Below are positions 16,214 through 25,812 of a stretch of DNA of 64,000 nucleotides, piece by piece; the stretch's first letter is position 1, and the number at the start of each line of letters is the position of its first letter. Position numbers and translations under genes: made by a program. The stretch comes from CAVQEK01 sp963711495 (lineage in GTDB: Bacteria > Bacteroidota > Bacteroidia > Cytophagales > Cyclobacteriaceae): contig CAVQEK010000004.1 of the NCBI GenBank assembly GCA_963711495.1, positions 1,488,001-1,552,000 on the forward strand. The letters run 5' to 3'. Under the pieces are notes generated by a model. The model worked only from the letters and a program-made list of their open reading frames with translations, did no database searches and had not been told where the DNA came from.

Positions 16214-17236
16214 TCAAGGTTGTTTAATGGATCGCAGTCTTTTGGGAATGATGACCAAAATTGCACCGGAAATGACCAACAATGCTCCGAGTAAGCTAAA
16301 AACCGTTAAGATCTCTGGTGCTATCCAGGAAACCTCCATAAAAGCCAACACAGCCATGGTAATAAAAGTAATGATTGGATTAAGGGTGATAATTACACTC
16401 ACTTTGTTGGCTTCGAGGTAACGAAAAGCCTCTGCAAGACAACCATACGCTACCAATGTATTTACACCAAGAAATAAGAGCAATAACCAGGTTCCCCACT
16501 CGAAATGAGCGAATGCCTGAAAATCTACAAATGGAATCAGGATGAGCATGGGTAATCCGAAAATAACCAGATTCAATTGCTGTGCTGGATGTTTTTGCAC
16601 CAGATATTTTTGAAGGACTGAATATGATGACCAGGCCATAGCGGCCACTACAAGCCATACGATTCCACTTTGATACACGTGATGGCTTCCCAGTAAATTG
16701 GCAAGATGGTCTCGGTAGAACAACACAAATCCTGCGCCAGCCACCAAAAAACCCGACAATTGTCGAAGTGACAGTCGTTCTTTAAAAATTACGATACCGG
16801 ATACAGCCAGTAAAATTGGTCCCAGTTGAATAAATATCTGGGAATTTCCAGGTGAGGTATATAGAATTCCCATTGCAAAACCGATATAATTGAGGGTGAG
16901 GCCCAAAGCGGCTACAATGATCAGTGGAGGTGGTTTTCGAAAAATAAGCAATTGTTTGGGGTCCTTCCATAAAAAATAACCCGAAAGGAACAGAAAAGCC
17001 ACACTAAACCGGAACCAGACAATGGTCACCGGGGCCACATCAACAATTGTGATTTTAATGAAAATAGCCAGAAAACCCCAAAACAGTGCCGTGGTCGATG
17101 CATATAGAATCCCATAAATACGTTTGGAGGGATCATATTTAATTTTGGCCAAATCAATAAAATTTTTTGTGACCGGCAAAGATAGTATGATTTTGCCAGA
17201 AACGATGATGAAATTCCAGCCGGACTGGAAAATCAA
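16214..17236 (-). CDS. EamA/DMT-superfamily transporter
   Basis: A 340-residue permease with ten hydrophobic segments arranged as two EamA repeats. The first begins at about residue 40 (YGILYASTTALFWGFLAIFIK) and the second at about 190 (SGIVWLVVAAMAWSSYSVLQKYL). The conserved second-repeat end AFRYLEANKVSVIITLNPIITF is typical of the drug/metabolite transporter superfamily, which exports small metabolites or amino acids. The N-terminal 30 residues before the first segment are longer than usual, so the true start may be internal, but no nearby ATG is available. The gene was followed by the now truncated propeller gene. Confidence 0.85.
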   Translation of the reverse strand: MIFQSGWNFIIVSGKIILSLPVTKNFIDLAKIKYDPSKRIYGILYASTTALFWGFLAIFIKITIVDVAPVTIVWFRFSVAFLFLSGYFLWKDPKQLLIFRKPPPLIIVAALGLTLNYIGFAMGILYTSPGNSQIFIQLGPILLAVSGIVIFKERLSLRQLSGFLVAGAGFVLFYRDHLANLLGSHHVYQSGIVWLVVAAMAWSSYSVLQKYLVQKHPAQQLNLVIFGLPMLILIPFVDFQAFAHFEWGTWLLLLFLGVNTLVAYGCLAEAFRYLEANKVSVIITLNPIITFITMAVLAFMEVSWIAPEILTVFSLLGALLVISGAILVIIPKRLRSIKQP

Positions 17237-17378
17237 TTGTGAAGAAAAAAATTGAACGGGCCATGATTAAATGGCATTAATGATTTGATGGCTGATTTTT
17301 GTCGCTAGAAATACAATTGGTGATCTACCTATTCACGCTTTTATCCAACTTTGCTATCAACTACTTGAACATGCCTGT

Positions 17379-18071
17379 TCATGGTGAAAGGATTACACCT
17401 ACAGAAAACTCATATCCTGTGAAATCCAGTTTGGCATCAGGATAATCTACGGACTCATTTTGAAGCGGATAGCCATTTTGGGGAATGCCCTCATAAGTGC
17501 CTTTCATATCTAAAGGCGAGGATCCCGACAGATAATAAGCTTCCAGTGTCAGTCCAAATTTTTTTGAAAAATAGATGATGTATTCTGCGCCGACATGATA
17601 ACCGTAACCCAGGTTATTGTTTATCGAAAAATCGGAATTGAGTACCCGCCAGCCCAGATAATCTTTCAGTTCTCTGTCGAGATTGCCATAATTTATCTTT
17701 GTCGCAAAATCGTAAAAGCCGAATCCACCTCCTTTCAGTTTGAAAACTTGATTTTCGAAACTCAATTTCAGGACGAGATCAAGCGGGACAAACAACGAAA
17801 AAAATGGTCCAATAAGTGGTTTCTTCGACTCGAAAGGCAGATCTTTTACACCCATGCCCGACATGCGATAAAGGCTGAATCCGGTTTCGATGCCAGAAAA
17901 TCGGTTGAAATCGAAACCTACTCCGCGAAATGAAAACGGCGTTACCGGGATGGAAAAATAGCCATTTTTCGGAATGAAATAGGAGAAAGAAAGACCAAAA
18001 TCCTGTGCATGCAGTTGAGAGAAAGTGAGCAAAAAAAGTATCAGGAAATAAACATATTTTCTCATGATCAA
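17379..18071 (-). CDS. Predicted outer-membrane beta-barrel protein
   Basis: A 230-residue protein with a signal peptide (MIMRKYVYFLILFLLTFSQLHAQ). It is followed by alternating hydrophobic/polar strands with many Gly and aromatic residues (GLSFSYFIPKNGYFSIP, YHVGAEYIIYFSKKFGLTLEAYYL) and a last strand FTGYEFSVGVIL. The pattern is that of a small outer-membrane barrel; no named family recognised. ATG at 18065 is an alternative start. It stands alone between the EamA and DUF2723 genes. Confidence 0.65.
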   Translation of the reverse strand: MIMRKYVYFLILFLLTFSQLHAQDFGLSFSYFIPKNGYFSIPVTPFSFRGVGFDFNRFSGIETGFSLYRMSGMGVKDLPFESKKPLIGPFFSLFVPLDLVLKLSFENQVFKLKGGGFGFYDFATKINYGNLDRELKDYLGWRVLNSDFSINNNLGYGYHVGAEYIIYFSKKFGLTLEAYYLSGSSPLDMKGTYEGIPQNGYPLQNESVDYPDAKLDFTGYEFSVGVILSP

Positions 18072-18228
18072 CAGTTTGATAATGAGTACAAATTATAAAA
18101 TATAGTTTATCCGGCGAAAAGCTATTGAAATAGATTTGATCAGACTGAAGGCTCTGGTTATTCACCATGTATCCGTATCAGCATTTCAATCGGGATCTTC
18201 AGGCTTGGAAATTGATATAAATAGCAAA

Positions 18229-18251
18229 AAGGCGGACCAGAAGCCCGCCTT
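18229..18251 (-). terminator. Rho-independent terminator after the DUF2723 gene
   Basis: AAGGCGGGCTTCTGGTCCGCCTT on the minus strand forms a GC-rich stem and is followed by TTTTTG. It lies seven bases past the stop codon at 18258. Confidence 0.8.
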
Positions 18252-18257
18252 AAATTA

Positions 18258-21221
18258 TCATCCGTTGGCATTCATTTTCGAGTAGTATTTCATAAAAGTC
18301 TCTTCGAATTCCGAGGCAAGATCATTGACCTTCTCCCGCTTCAGTGTCAAAGCCAACTGATACAAAACGGCGATGTTGTCTTCTGTCTCTGATCCCAGGG
18401 ATATTTTGTATTTATCGAAATAAGCCAGCGCTTCTTCAGCTCTTTTGCCCATTACCTTGGCAATTTCGATGGCTTTATCCTTTTCACCTACTTCAAACAA
18501 TAATCCAACTGTTTGAGAGGTGGTTTTATCATAAGGGACGGAAACATCAGCAATGGCCTCCAAAGAGTAATTCAACACGGTTTTGGCACTGTCCAATTTA
18601 CCTTCCTCAATCAACGCATTGGCCAAGCTATTGAAAGTGGACCTGTGATTTAGTGCGAAATTGCGGTGATCAATGCTGTTGTATACTTTGGGATCATTCA
18701 AACCACGGAAGCGGAATTTATGCATCACGTTGTCATACATCAAATCTGTATTTACAAGTTCACTTCGTGGATTGGGATTGACGAGAGGTAACAACCTGTA
18801 AGTGTTTCCCTCCTGAACAACATAAGGATTCAGGTTTACGCTCACACCCTGCAACGATGTGTTGTTGAAATAAATGGGACGTTTCCAGTTATTGGCAACA
18901 ATTAGATCCAGGATCATTAATGTATTTTTTTCCAAACCACCTCGCTTCAGCGAAAAGGTCATTTGACCAGTGGCATATTGCTTGAATTTATCCGGGATAA
19001 TATTCAATTGAGCAACTCCCGCAGAATCCACATTCAAAAACAATTTTTTGGAAGGAACGGAATTATAACTGCCAAATTTTGTCGGTATTTTCAATGCTGG
19101 ATTATTATCCTTGATCAACTTCAGGTATTGCCTGAGGTTGATAGCCGCATCCTTAATGCCTGGATTTTCATAGTAAGGCAAATAATCATTCGGTCCGCCT
19201 TGTTGCCATTCCTTTTTGGATAGTGTGAATGGCAATGGTGCTGACTTATAAGCCTGTCTTGTCATTTGATCAATGTACCAGTCGGTATTGAAATAACTCA
19301 ACACAATCACCCGCACATCGGTTCGATAGCCTTCCACCTCTTGCAGATACCACAAGGGGAAAGTATCATTGTCCCCTCCTGTGAATAAAATGGCGTTGGG
19401 AGCGCAGGAAGCAAGAAAGTTTCGTGCGGAATCCACCGAAAAATATCGGCCCGAGCGATCGTGATCGTTCCAGTCCTGCTGTGCCATAATAATTGGCACA
19501 ATCAGTGTGATCGCTGTCGCGAGGATAGGCGCACTCACTTTATTATTCATTTTTTGCATCAGCCAGTTGCCGATGGCCATGGTACCCATACCAATCCATA
19601 TGGCAAAAGCATAAAACGAACCGACATAAATGTAATCCCTTTCCCTGGGTTCTACGGGGGGTGAATTGAGGTACAATACCAAAGCAATACCCGTGAGAAA
19701 AAATAACATGGCAACGACGGCAAAATCTTTAGGATCCTTTTTATACTGGAAAAACATGCCGATTATGCCGAGCAATAAAGGCAGCATGAAATAATTGTTG
19801 TGTGCTTTATTGTTGGCATATATGGGTGGGACGTCTTTAAATGCATCTAAAGGACTAAGCCAGGTGGAGCCCTGAATATCACTGTCACGTCCGGCAAAGT
19901 TCCACATAAAATACCGCATATACATGTACCCGATCTGATAGCGGATCATAAACACCATATTGTCCACAAAATTGGGCACTTCATCATCTTTCAACCCCAT
20001 CCACTGGCGGTAACTTTCAACATGTCGGGGATCAGAACTGTAAGCTCTGGGCAGTATCGTCGAACGTTTCGGATCATATTCATATTCAATCTTGTGGTCC
20101 GCAATCTCATATTTGTCTTTACCCTTGACGTAAACCGGAGCGCCTTCTTTTTGATTGACGATCTCGGCATCAAAATACTGTCCGTAAAGCAATGGCCTTG
20201 ATCCGTACTGTTCTCTTTTGAGGTAAGAGACAAATGAAACAATATTGCCCGGATTATTTTCATCTATGGGTGGGTCGAAATTAGACCGGATCACCAACAT
20301 GGTGTATGATCCATAACCGATAAAAATAAAGGCAATTCCAAGAAATGCCGTATTAAGCCAGACATTTTCCCGAACCTGAGAATAATAAATGCCATATACC
20401 ACTGCTCCAACAAAAAGGATGCTGAAGAAAATGATCCCGGTACCAAATGGTAGTCCCAGGGAATTTACGAAGTAAATTTCAATGGATCCCGCCAAGGAGG
20501 GTAATCCAGGTATAATAATGTCGTTTATCAGGATAATGATGAAACCACTGATAGCCAGGGTGGCAAGGATACCCCATTTCGTGGTGCGATATTTCTTGAA
20601 GTAAAAAATTAAACCCAGCGCAGGAATAGTAACAAGGTTGAGCAGATGAACGCCAATGGAGAGCCCCATCATATAGGCGATCAGGATGATCCATTTGTTG
20701 GCCAAACTTTCGTCTTCAATTACTTCCCATTTGAGGATAGCCCAGAAAACGAATGCCGTAAAAAATGAAGACATGGCATAAACCTCTGCTTCTTCCGATG
20801 AAAACCAAAAGGAATCAGTAAATGTATAAGCCAAAGCACCAACGATACCTCCGCCAATGAGTAGCAGTGTTTGTGTGCTTGTTTCTTCTCCTTTTTTTAC
20901 ACGAAATAATTTTCTGCCCAATAAGGTTAAACTCCAGAAGAGGAATAAAATAGTGAAGCCACTGGAAAGAACACTGGAGATATTAATCCAATAAGCCACC
21001 TTTTCCAGATTGCCATTGGCCAGGAATGAAAATAAACGTCCAATGAGCAAAAATAACGGGGCTCCCGGAGGATGAGGTACTTCAAGTTTAAATGAAACAG
21101 CAATAAATTCACCACAATCCCAGTAACTGGCAGTAGGTTCTACAGTCAACCAATATACGACCGTGGCAATGGCAAATATTGTCCAGCCGCTTATGTTGTT
21201 GATCTTTTGGTATTTAAGCAT
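18258..21221 (-). CDS. DUF2723 multipass membrane protein (GT-C-like) with C-terminal TPR-like region
   Basis: A 987-residue membrane protein. The N-terminal segment VEPTASYWDCGEFIAVS, then VPHPPGAPLFLLIGRLFSFL, is the DUF2723 hallmark. About a dozen hydrophobic segments follow up to about residue 600, then a large soluble part with FTGGDNDTFPLWYLQEVEGYR and repeats of helical hairpins near the end (NALIEEGKLDSAKTVLNYSLE). The human DUF2723 protein TMEM260 is a protein O-mannosyltransferase, so a lipid-linked-sugar glycosyltransferase role in envelope protein O-glycosylation is a reasonable inference; the DCGEF acidic pair would suit a GT-C catalytic site. Length is normal for Bacteroidota. 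It is monocistronic with its own terminator. Confidence 0.9.
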   Translation of the reverse strand: MLKYQKINNISGWTIFAIATVVYWLTVEPTASYWDCGEFIAVSFKLEVPHPPGAPLFLLIGRLFSFLANGNLEKVAYWINISSVLSSGFTILFLFWSLTLLGRKLFRVKKGEETSTQTLLLIGGGIVGALAYTFTDSFWFSSEEAEVYAMSSFFTAFVFWAILKWEVIEDESLANKWIILIAYMMGLSIGVHLLNLVTIPALGLIFYFKKYRTTKWGILATLAISGFIIILINDIIIPGLPSLAGSIEIYFVNSLGLPFGTGIIFFSILFVGAVVYGIYYSQVRENVWLNTAFLGIAFIFIGYGSYTMLVIRSNFDPPIDENNPGNIVSFVSYLKREQYGSRPLLYGQYFDAEIVNQKEGAPVYVKGKDKYEIADHKIEYEYDPKRSTILPRAYSSDPRHVESYRQWMGLKDDEVPNFVDNMVFMIRYQIGYMYMRYFMWNFAGRDSDIQGSTWLSPLDAFKDVPPIYANNKAHNNYFMLPLLLGIIGMFFQYKKDPKDFAVVAMLFFLTGIALVLYLNSPPVEPRERDYIYVGSFYAFAIWIGMGTMAIGNWLMQKMNNKVSAPILATAITLIVPIIMAQQDWNDHDRSGRYFSVDSARNFLASCAPNAILFTGGDNDTFPLWYLQEVEGYRTDVRVIVLSYFNTDWYIDQMTRQAYKSAPLPFTLSKKEWQQGGPNDYLPYYENPGIKDAAINLRQYLKLIKDNNPALKIPTKFGSYNSVPSKKLFLNVDSAGVAQLNIIPDKFKQYATGQMTFSLKRGGLEKNTLMILDLIVANNWKRPIYFNNTSLQGVSVNLNPYVVQEGNTYRLLPLVNPNPRSELVNTDLMYDNVMHKFRFRGLNDPKVYNSIDHRNFALNHRSTFNSLANALIEEGKLDSAKTVLNYSLEAIADVSVPYDKTTSQTVGLLFEVGEKDKAIEIAKVMGKRAEEALAYFDKYKISLGSETEDNIAVLYQLALTLKREKVNDLASEFEETFMKYYSKMNANG

Positions 21222-21448
21222 CAGTATTCTATTTATTTCGCCGAAATTAGTAAATATTGAACAATTGAAAACAGGATAACTTCAAAAAGTCGTGATTGAT
21301 GTTTTTTTGACATCATCAAAATCTTTGTACTGAAAGTAATTTTATAATCACCAATCCTCCGAAAATCTAATTTGATGTTATTGTTTATTTACTTCAATAG
21401 ATTGGAAGTATAAGATGAAATCCGGAAATGAAAATGGTGGAATTCATC

Positions 21449-22096
21449 TTATTTGTATACCATCACATAATAAAACAACCAACCAATAAAAGAAACCACA
21501 TAAAATGTTCCTACGATCAGTGTTGCGCGTTTGTACTGCTTACCCGCTTTAAGGTGAATACCCTCAATCAATAAAAACCAGTATATTATTTCGAATAAAT
21601 TCAGTGCTTTCAGTGGGTACAGCCATTTATGATCTATATTTTCATAGTTGAAGAAGTTCATTAATGAAAAAGGATAAAAAGTTCTCACGGTCCAGTAGTC
21701 GGGATCGGTTTTCACAAATAGAAACCAGCCGATTTTGATGATTTCAGGTATGATGAATATAATTTCCGACACCATGGCAATCTGCCAGCATTTTGAAAAC
21801 GTGATCCGGTAGCCGTAGGTAAAGGCGCCAAGCCATAATACCAGGGCAGTAATGGTGAATTTATAAAGATAGACGGCCGGAATGGAAAAGTACTGCAGGG
21901 TACTCAACAGATGAAAAACACCAGCCTGACCTTTTTCTTCGAGAATTTCAAATGCTGCAATTTCATATTCTATATAATTCTTTTTAATGTAGAGGAGTAG
22001 AAATGAAATGAGGCAAATCAGAACAAAAAACACCTTTGGATTTATATCCAGCAGGTCATTCATAACGTTTTTCGTAAAAATGCCGGTCTTATTCAT
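21449..22096 (-). CDS. Unknown multipass membrane protein
   Basis: A 215-residue protein with about five hydrophobic segments (FFVLICLISFLLLYI; ITALVLWLGAFTYGY; MVSEIIFIIPEIIKIGWFLFV; LNLFEIIYWFLLIEGIHL; LIVGTFYVVSFIGWLFYYVMVY). The layout resembles YIP1-like proteins, but I see no decisive motif. ATG at 22063 (MNDLLDINPKVFFV) is an alternative start that removes a polar N-terminus. It diverges from the TPR gene at 22255. Confidence 0.7.
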   Translation of the reverse strand: MNKTGIFTKNVMNDLLDINPKVFFVLICLISFLLLYIKKNYIEYEIAAFEILEEKGQAGVFHLLSTLQYFSIPAVYLYKFTITALVLWLGAFTYGYRITFSKCWQIAMVSEIIFIIPEIIKIGWFLFVKTDPDYWTVRTFYPFSLMNFFNYENIDHKWLYPLKALNLFEIIYWFLLIEGIHLKAGKQYKRATLIVGTFYVVSFIGWLFYYVMVYK

Positions 22097-22212
22097 TTAT
22101 AGAAAATTATTCAATTCAGCGCTGAAAATTACGTTTAATTCTCGATATCACACTGGAGAATTTTTGTGAATCTTAAAAATAAAAGATACTGTTTTTAGTT
22201 TCTCTTTTTAAA

Positions 22213-22220
22213 TACATTTG
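22213..22220 (+). promoter_or_regulatory. Candidate Bacteroidota -7 box upstream of the TPR gene
   Basis: TACATTTG fits the phylum's TAnnTTTG box and lies 35 bases before the ATG at 22255. No clear -33 TTTG is seen about 20 bases upstream, so it is only a candidate. Confidence 0.3.
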
Positions 22221-22254
22221 GAGGGCAAATAAAATTTGGCATATATTTAATGTC

Positions 22255-23460
22255 ATGGAAGGCATCCGAGCAAGAATTAAAATTTCCATTTCGGTCATTT
22301 TTGTACTCTTTGTTCTTATTAATAAAACTTTTGCAACTGATACCGATAGCAGCAGGGACTATCTTCTGATTGCTGATATGGAAATTCAGGTGCAAGCTAC
22401 TGCCGCATTGAATAATATGTACAATTTCAAGTTCCAAAAAGCGTATGCGGGCTTTTTGTCGCTAAAGTTTATGTTTAAAAACCATCCTTTACCCTATTTT
22501 TTACTTGGATTGAATGAATGGTGGCAGATGATGCCCAATATGGAAATTGAAACCCACGATGACCGATTTTTGGCCTATATGGACACCGCCATAATGAAAG
22601 CCGAAAAGTTATATGACGTCGATACTACCAAAATTGAAGGGGCTTTCTTTTTGGCAGCGGCCAATGCATTCAAAGCACGTTTGTATACAGAACGGGGCAA
22701 ATGGTTTAAAGCCGCCACCACCACCAGCCGATCACTGAATTATTTGGAAGACTGCCGCAATAAGGAAGAGTTGAGCCCCGAATTGATGTTTGGTGATGGA
22801 TTATATAATTATTATTCTAATTGGATCCCGGACCATTATCCTCAGTTGAGGCCATTTATGATACTTTTCTCCAGGGGAGATAAACATCTTGGTTTAGAAC
22901 AATTGCGTAAGGTAGCCCACAATGCTTTCTACACCAGGACGGAAGCGCAATACTGGTTGATGTACATTTTATTTACAGAAGAAGATGACAAGTCCGGGGC
23001 ATTGTATGAGTCAGAATATCTGCATCAGACCTTTCCTGATAATGCATTCTTTCAAAGATATTATGCGAACATTCTTTATTCTACAGGCCACTTAATGCAG
23101 GCCAAATATGTATGTGAAGATATGTTGGCAAAAATTGACAGTGGAAAGGTGGGTTATGAAGCTGTTAGCGGAAGATATGCCTGTTTCATTCTGGGGCAGA
23201 TTTGGGAGTCGAACATGGAAAGTGAAAAGGCTTTATATTATTACAGAAGAGCTGTTCAGTTCGGAGAAGAAGTTGATGCTACTGATTCCGGTTATTATCT
23301 TTATTCCCTCATGGGTATCGCACGGATCTATGATCGCCAAGGCAAGGAAGACGAAGCGATTGATTATCTAAAGAAAATCAGGAAAAGTTCCAAAAATAAA
23401 AACCCTGCCAATAAACGGGCCAAGGAATATTTAAAGTCATTGAAACAAGATGACAATTAA
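22255..23460 (+). CDS. Secreted TPR-repeat protein
   Basis: A 401-residue protein with an N-terminal signal (about 8-28, ISISVIFVLFVLINKTFA). Helical repeats follow, best seen as ALNNMYNFKFQKAYAGFLSL, KALYYYRRAVQFGEEV and GIARIYDRQGKEDEAIDYLKKI. TPR domains of this kind hold protein complexes together in the periplasm. It overlaps the next gene by 11 bases in another frame, so the two are translated together and probably work together at the envelope. No enzyme motif seen. Confidence 0.8.
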   Translation: MEGIRARIKISISVIFVLFVLINKTFATDTDSSRDYLLIADMEIQVQATAALNNMYNFKFQKAYAGFLSLKFMFKNHPLPYFLLGLNEWWQMMPNMEIETHDDRFLAYMDTAIMKAEKLYDVDTTKIEGAFFLAAANAFKARLYTERGKWFKAATTTSRSLNYLEDCRNKEELSPELMFGDGLYNYYSNWIPDHYPQLRPFMILFSRGDKHLGLEQLRKVAHNAFYTRTEAQYWLMYILFTEEDDKSGALYESEYLHQTFPDNAFFQRYYANILYSTGHLMQAKYVCEDMLAKIDSGKVGYEAVSGRYACFILGQIWESNMESEKALYYYRRAVQFGEEVDATDSGYYLYSLMGIARIYDRQGKEDEAIDYLKKIRKSSKNKNPANKRAKEYLKSLKQDDN

Positions 23461-24790
23461 GGATTTATTTATTACCCCCTTATTCATCATTTTAATCCTA
23501 TTTTTGGCATATTTATTTCGCCCGTGGATTACGGATGACATTAATCGAAAATATTATATTCCTGCACTGACACTCAAATTACTGGGTGCTCTGGCTTTGG
23601 GAGCGATTTATCAGTTTTACTATGGTGGTGGCGACACCTTCACATATTTCAATTTGGGCAGTAAATATATTTGGGAAGCATTTAAAGACAGCCCTTTAAT
23701 TGGTATTAAGTTGATTTTTGCTGGTAAAGATTACAGTCCTGATACATTTCAGTATGCGTCAAGAATTTATACCTATGGCGATATGGCGTCTTATTTTATC
23801 GTCAGGATCGCCGCTGTTTTTGATATTCTTACTTATCACACTTATTCTGCTACTGCAGCATTGTTTGCCGCATTCAGCTTCAGTGGTGTCTGGGCGCTTT
23901 TTTTGACTTTATATCGAATGCAGCCAAAACTCCATCTGCAATTTGCCATTGCCACCCTATTCATTCCTTCCATGTTTTTTTGGGGATCTGGCTTACTTAA
24001 AGACTCTATAACCATAAGCGCGCTCGGATGGGCGACTTTTAGCATATACAGCATATTTTTTGAGCGCAGAAGAATTGTACTGTCTGCTATATTCTTGTTT
24101 GTGGCTCTATATGTGCTATATGTTGTAAAGATATATATATTAATGTGCTATTTGCCCGGCGTGTTTTTGTGGATTTTTATTTCCCGTCTAAGAAATTTCC
24201 GCAATATCATCATTAAGATTATGATTGCTCCATTTCTCTTGTTGATGACTGGGTTTGCCGGATATTATGCCGTTCGGGAAGTAGGTCGGGAAAATCCACG
24301 CTATAATCTGGAAGGGCTGTCACATACGGCTGAAGAAACCGCAAAATGGATCAATTATGTGAGTGAGAGAGAGGGTGGTTCGGCGTATACCTTAGGCGAT
24401 TTTGATTACAGTCCTGTTGGCATGTTGAAAAAACTCCCCTTTGCGATCTGGGTTACCCTTTACAGACCCTATTTCTGGGAATCGCACAATATAGTGATGC
24501 TGTTGTCGGCATTGGAAAGTTTTTTGCTGCTATTGCTTACGCTCTATACCATTTATCTAGTTGGAATTTTACGTATTTTCCGACTTATCACAACACATTC
24601 TGAATTATTGTTTTTCTTCTTTTTTGCCATCGTTTTTTCTTTTGCGGTGGGTATTTCTACCTATAATTTTGGTTCCCTGGTTCGGTACAAGATTCCGATG
24701 TTGCCATTCTTCGTGGCTGCATTGTTCATGTTGATCCATTATGCGAAAAGTGAAAAGAAATTTTTAAGATTGGAATCAACCGAATATTGA
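23450..24790 (+). CDS. Unknown polytopic membrane protein, partner of the TPR protein
   Basis: A 446-residue protein with about ten hydrophobic segments. Conserved-looking short motifs sit in the loops: YYGGGDTFTYFNLG near 62-75, PSMFFWGSGLLKDSITIS near 180, and YNFGSLVRYKIPMLPF near the end. The layout (long multi-span protein with a DT/D-rich first loop) recalls GT-C or polymerase-type envelope proteins, but I cannot name the family. Its start overlaps the TPR gene, indicating an operon. Its last 52 bases overlap the end of the converging glycosyltransferase gene. Confidence 0.75.
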   Translation: MTIKDLFITPLFIILILFLAYLFRPWITDDINRKYYIPALTLKLLGALALGAIYQFYYGGGDTFTYFNLGSKYIWEAFKDSPLIGIKLIFAGKDYSPDTFQYASRIYTYGDMASYFIVRIAAVFDILTYHTYSATAALFAAFSFSGVWALFLTLYRMQPKLHLQFAIATLFIPSMFFWGSGLLKDSITISALGWATFSIYSIFFERRRIVLSAIFLFVALYVLYVVKIYILMCYLPGVFLWIFISRLRNFRNIIIKIMIAPFLLLMTGFAGYYAVREVGRENPRYNLEGLSHTAEETAKWINYVSEREGGSAYTLGDFDYSPVGMLKKLPFAIWVTLYRPYFWESHNIVMLLSALESFLLLLLTLYTIYLVGILRIFRLITTHSELLFFFFFAIVFSFAVGISTYNFGSLVRYKIPMLPFFVAALFMLIHYAKSEKKFLRLESTEY

Positions 24791-25803
24791 TCAATCACGG
24801 TCTTCCTTCCATTTTTCCCGAGATAATGCCGTAGATTTTCATCTTCCAGTAATCGATCTAATTTATCAAACCATTCCTGGTTTTCATGGCATAAATAGCC
24901 GTTTTTGCCATCCACTATGATCTGGGGATTGATCCCTGCTGGGGATACCACTGCCGGTATGCCCATAGCCATATATTGCAGTGCCTTAAATCCACACTTA
25001 CCTTTTTCCCATTCGCTATTTTCCAGCGGCATCACCCCGATATCAAACTGCGCAAGTTGTTCGATTTCTTCGTTTTTATTCCATGGAAGAAATTGCATGC
25101 CCTCACATTGCGCATCTGGCATCAGATTGGAAATAACCAAAAATCGAAAATGGTGTTTTTTTCGCAGCGCTGTAATGGTTGGTAAGATGAGATCGAGATA
25201 TTTCGAAGTAGAATGTGTGCCCGTCCAGCCAATGGTGAGTTCAGATTTTTTTTGTGCATTAGGCACATGATATTTTGTGTCAATCGTAGTTGGGTTAATG
25301 ACAACCTGATGGTTGAATTGTGATGCAAAATGGGCAAGGTAATCGTTCCCGCAACTTACTTTCCAACTCCATCGGCAGATGGATGCGACCTTACGGTGAT
25401 ATTTTAACCATGAAATCATACGATTTGCATCAGAAGTGTTTTTGAGCCAGATAGCGTCGTCAAAATCATAGACCATTTTTTTATTCAAAATTCGGGAACA
25501 CCACCACTCGAACCAGGGTGGACCGACTGGCGTAGCCTCACGGTGTATAAAGATGAAATGATATTGATGAAGGGTAAATAACGTTAAAAATCGATGAGCA
25601 AAACCAGTTAAAAGATAAAAGGCTTTCGATATGAAATGGCCTTTTTTATATAAAAGTTCCCAGGCTACTGTATTCCAGAAAGGTTTCGCCACGTATTTGA
25701 AGCCCACTTTTTCAAGAATTGGAAAATACTGTTCAAACCGGAATCGCTGAGAGGGTGCAGCTCCGAGGGGGTATGGGACAATGAATAGTATTTTCATCCT
25801 CAA
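24739..25803 (-). CDS. Glycosyltransferase, GT4-like (GT-B fold)
   Basis: A 354-residue enzyme that would transfer a sugar from a nucleotide donor to an envelope acceptor. The N-terminus MKILFIVPYPLGAAPSQRFRFEQYF is typical of GT4. The C-terminal donor site has GWTGTHSTSKYL, then GVMPLENSEWEKGKCGFKALQYMAMGIPAVVSPAG (E-x7-E-like pattern reduced) and NGYLCHENQEW. ATG two codons further in (MKIL) is an equal start. It starts nine bases after PanB ends, so both share a transcript. It converges with the membrane protein gene, overlapping by 52 bases. The linkage and acceptor cannot be inferred. Confidence 0.85.
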   Translation of the reverse strand: MRMKILFIVPYPLGAAPSQRFRFEQYFPILEKVGFKYVAKPFWNTVAWELLYKKGHFISKAFYLLTGFAHRFLTLFTLHQYHFIFIHREATPVGPPWFEWWCSRILNKKMVYDFDDAIWLKNTSDANRMISWLKYHRKVASICRWSWKVSCGNDYLAHFASQFNHQVVINPTTIDTKYHVPNAQKKSELTIGWTGTHSTSKYLDLILPTITALRKKHHFRFLVISNLMPDAQCEGMQFLPWNKNEEIEQLAQFDIGVMPLENSEWEKGKCGFKALQYMAMGIPAVVSPAGINPQIIVDGKNGYLCHENQEWFDKLDRLLEDENLRHYLGKNGRKTVIDQYSVDSNLKNFFSLFA

Positions 25804-25812
25804 AAAATACTT

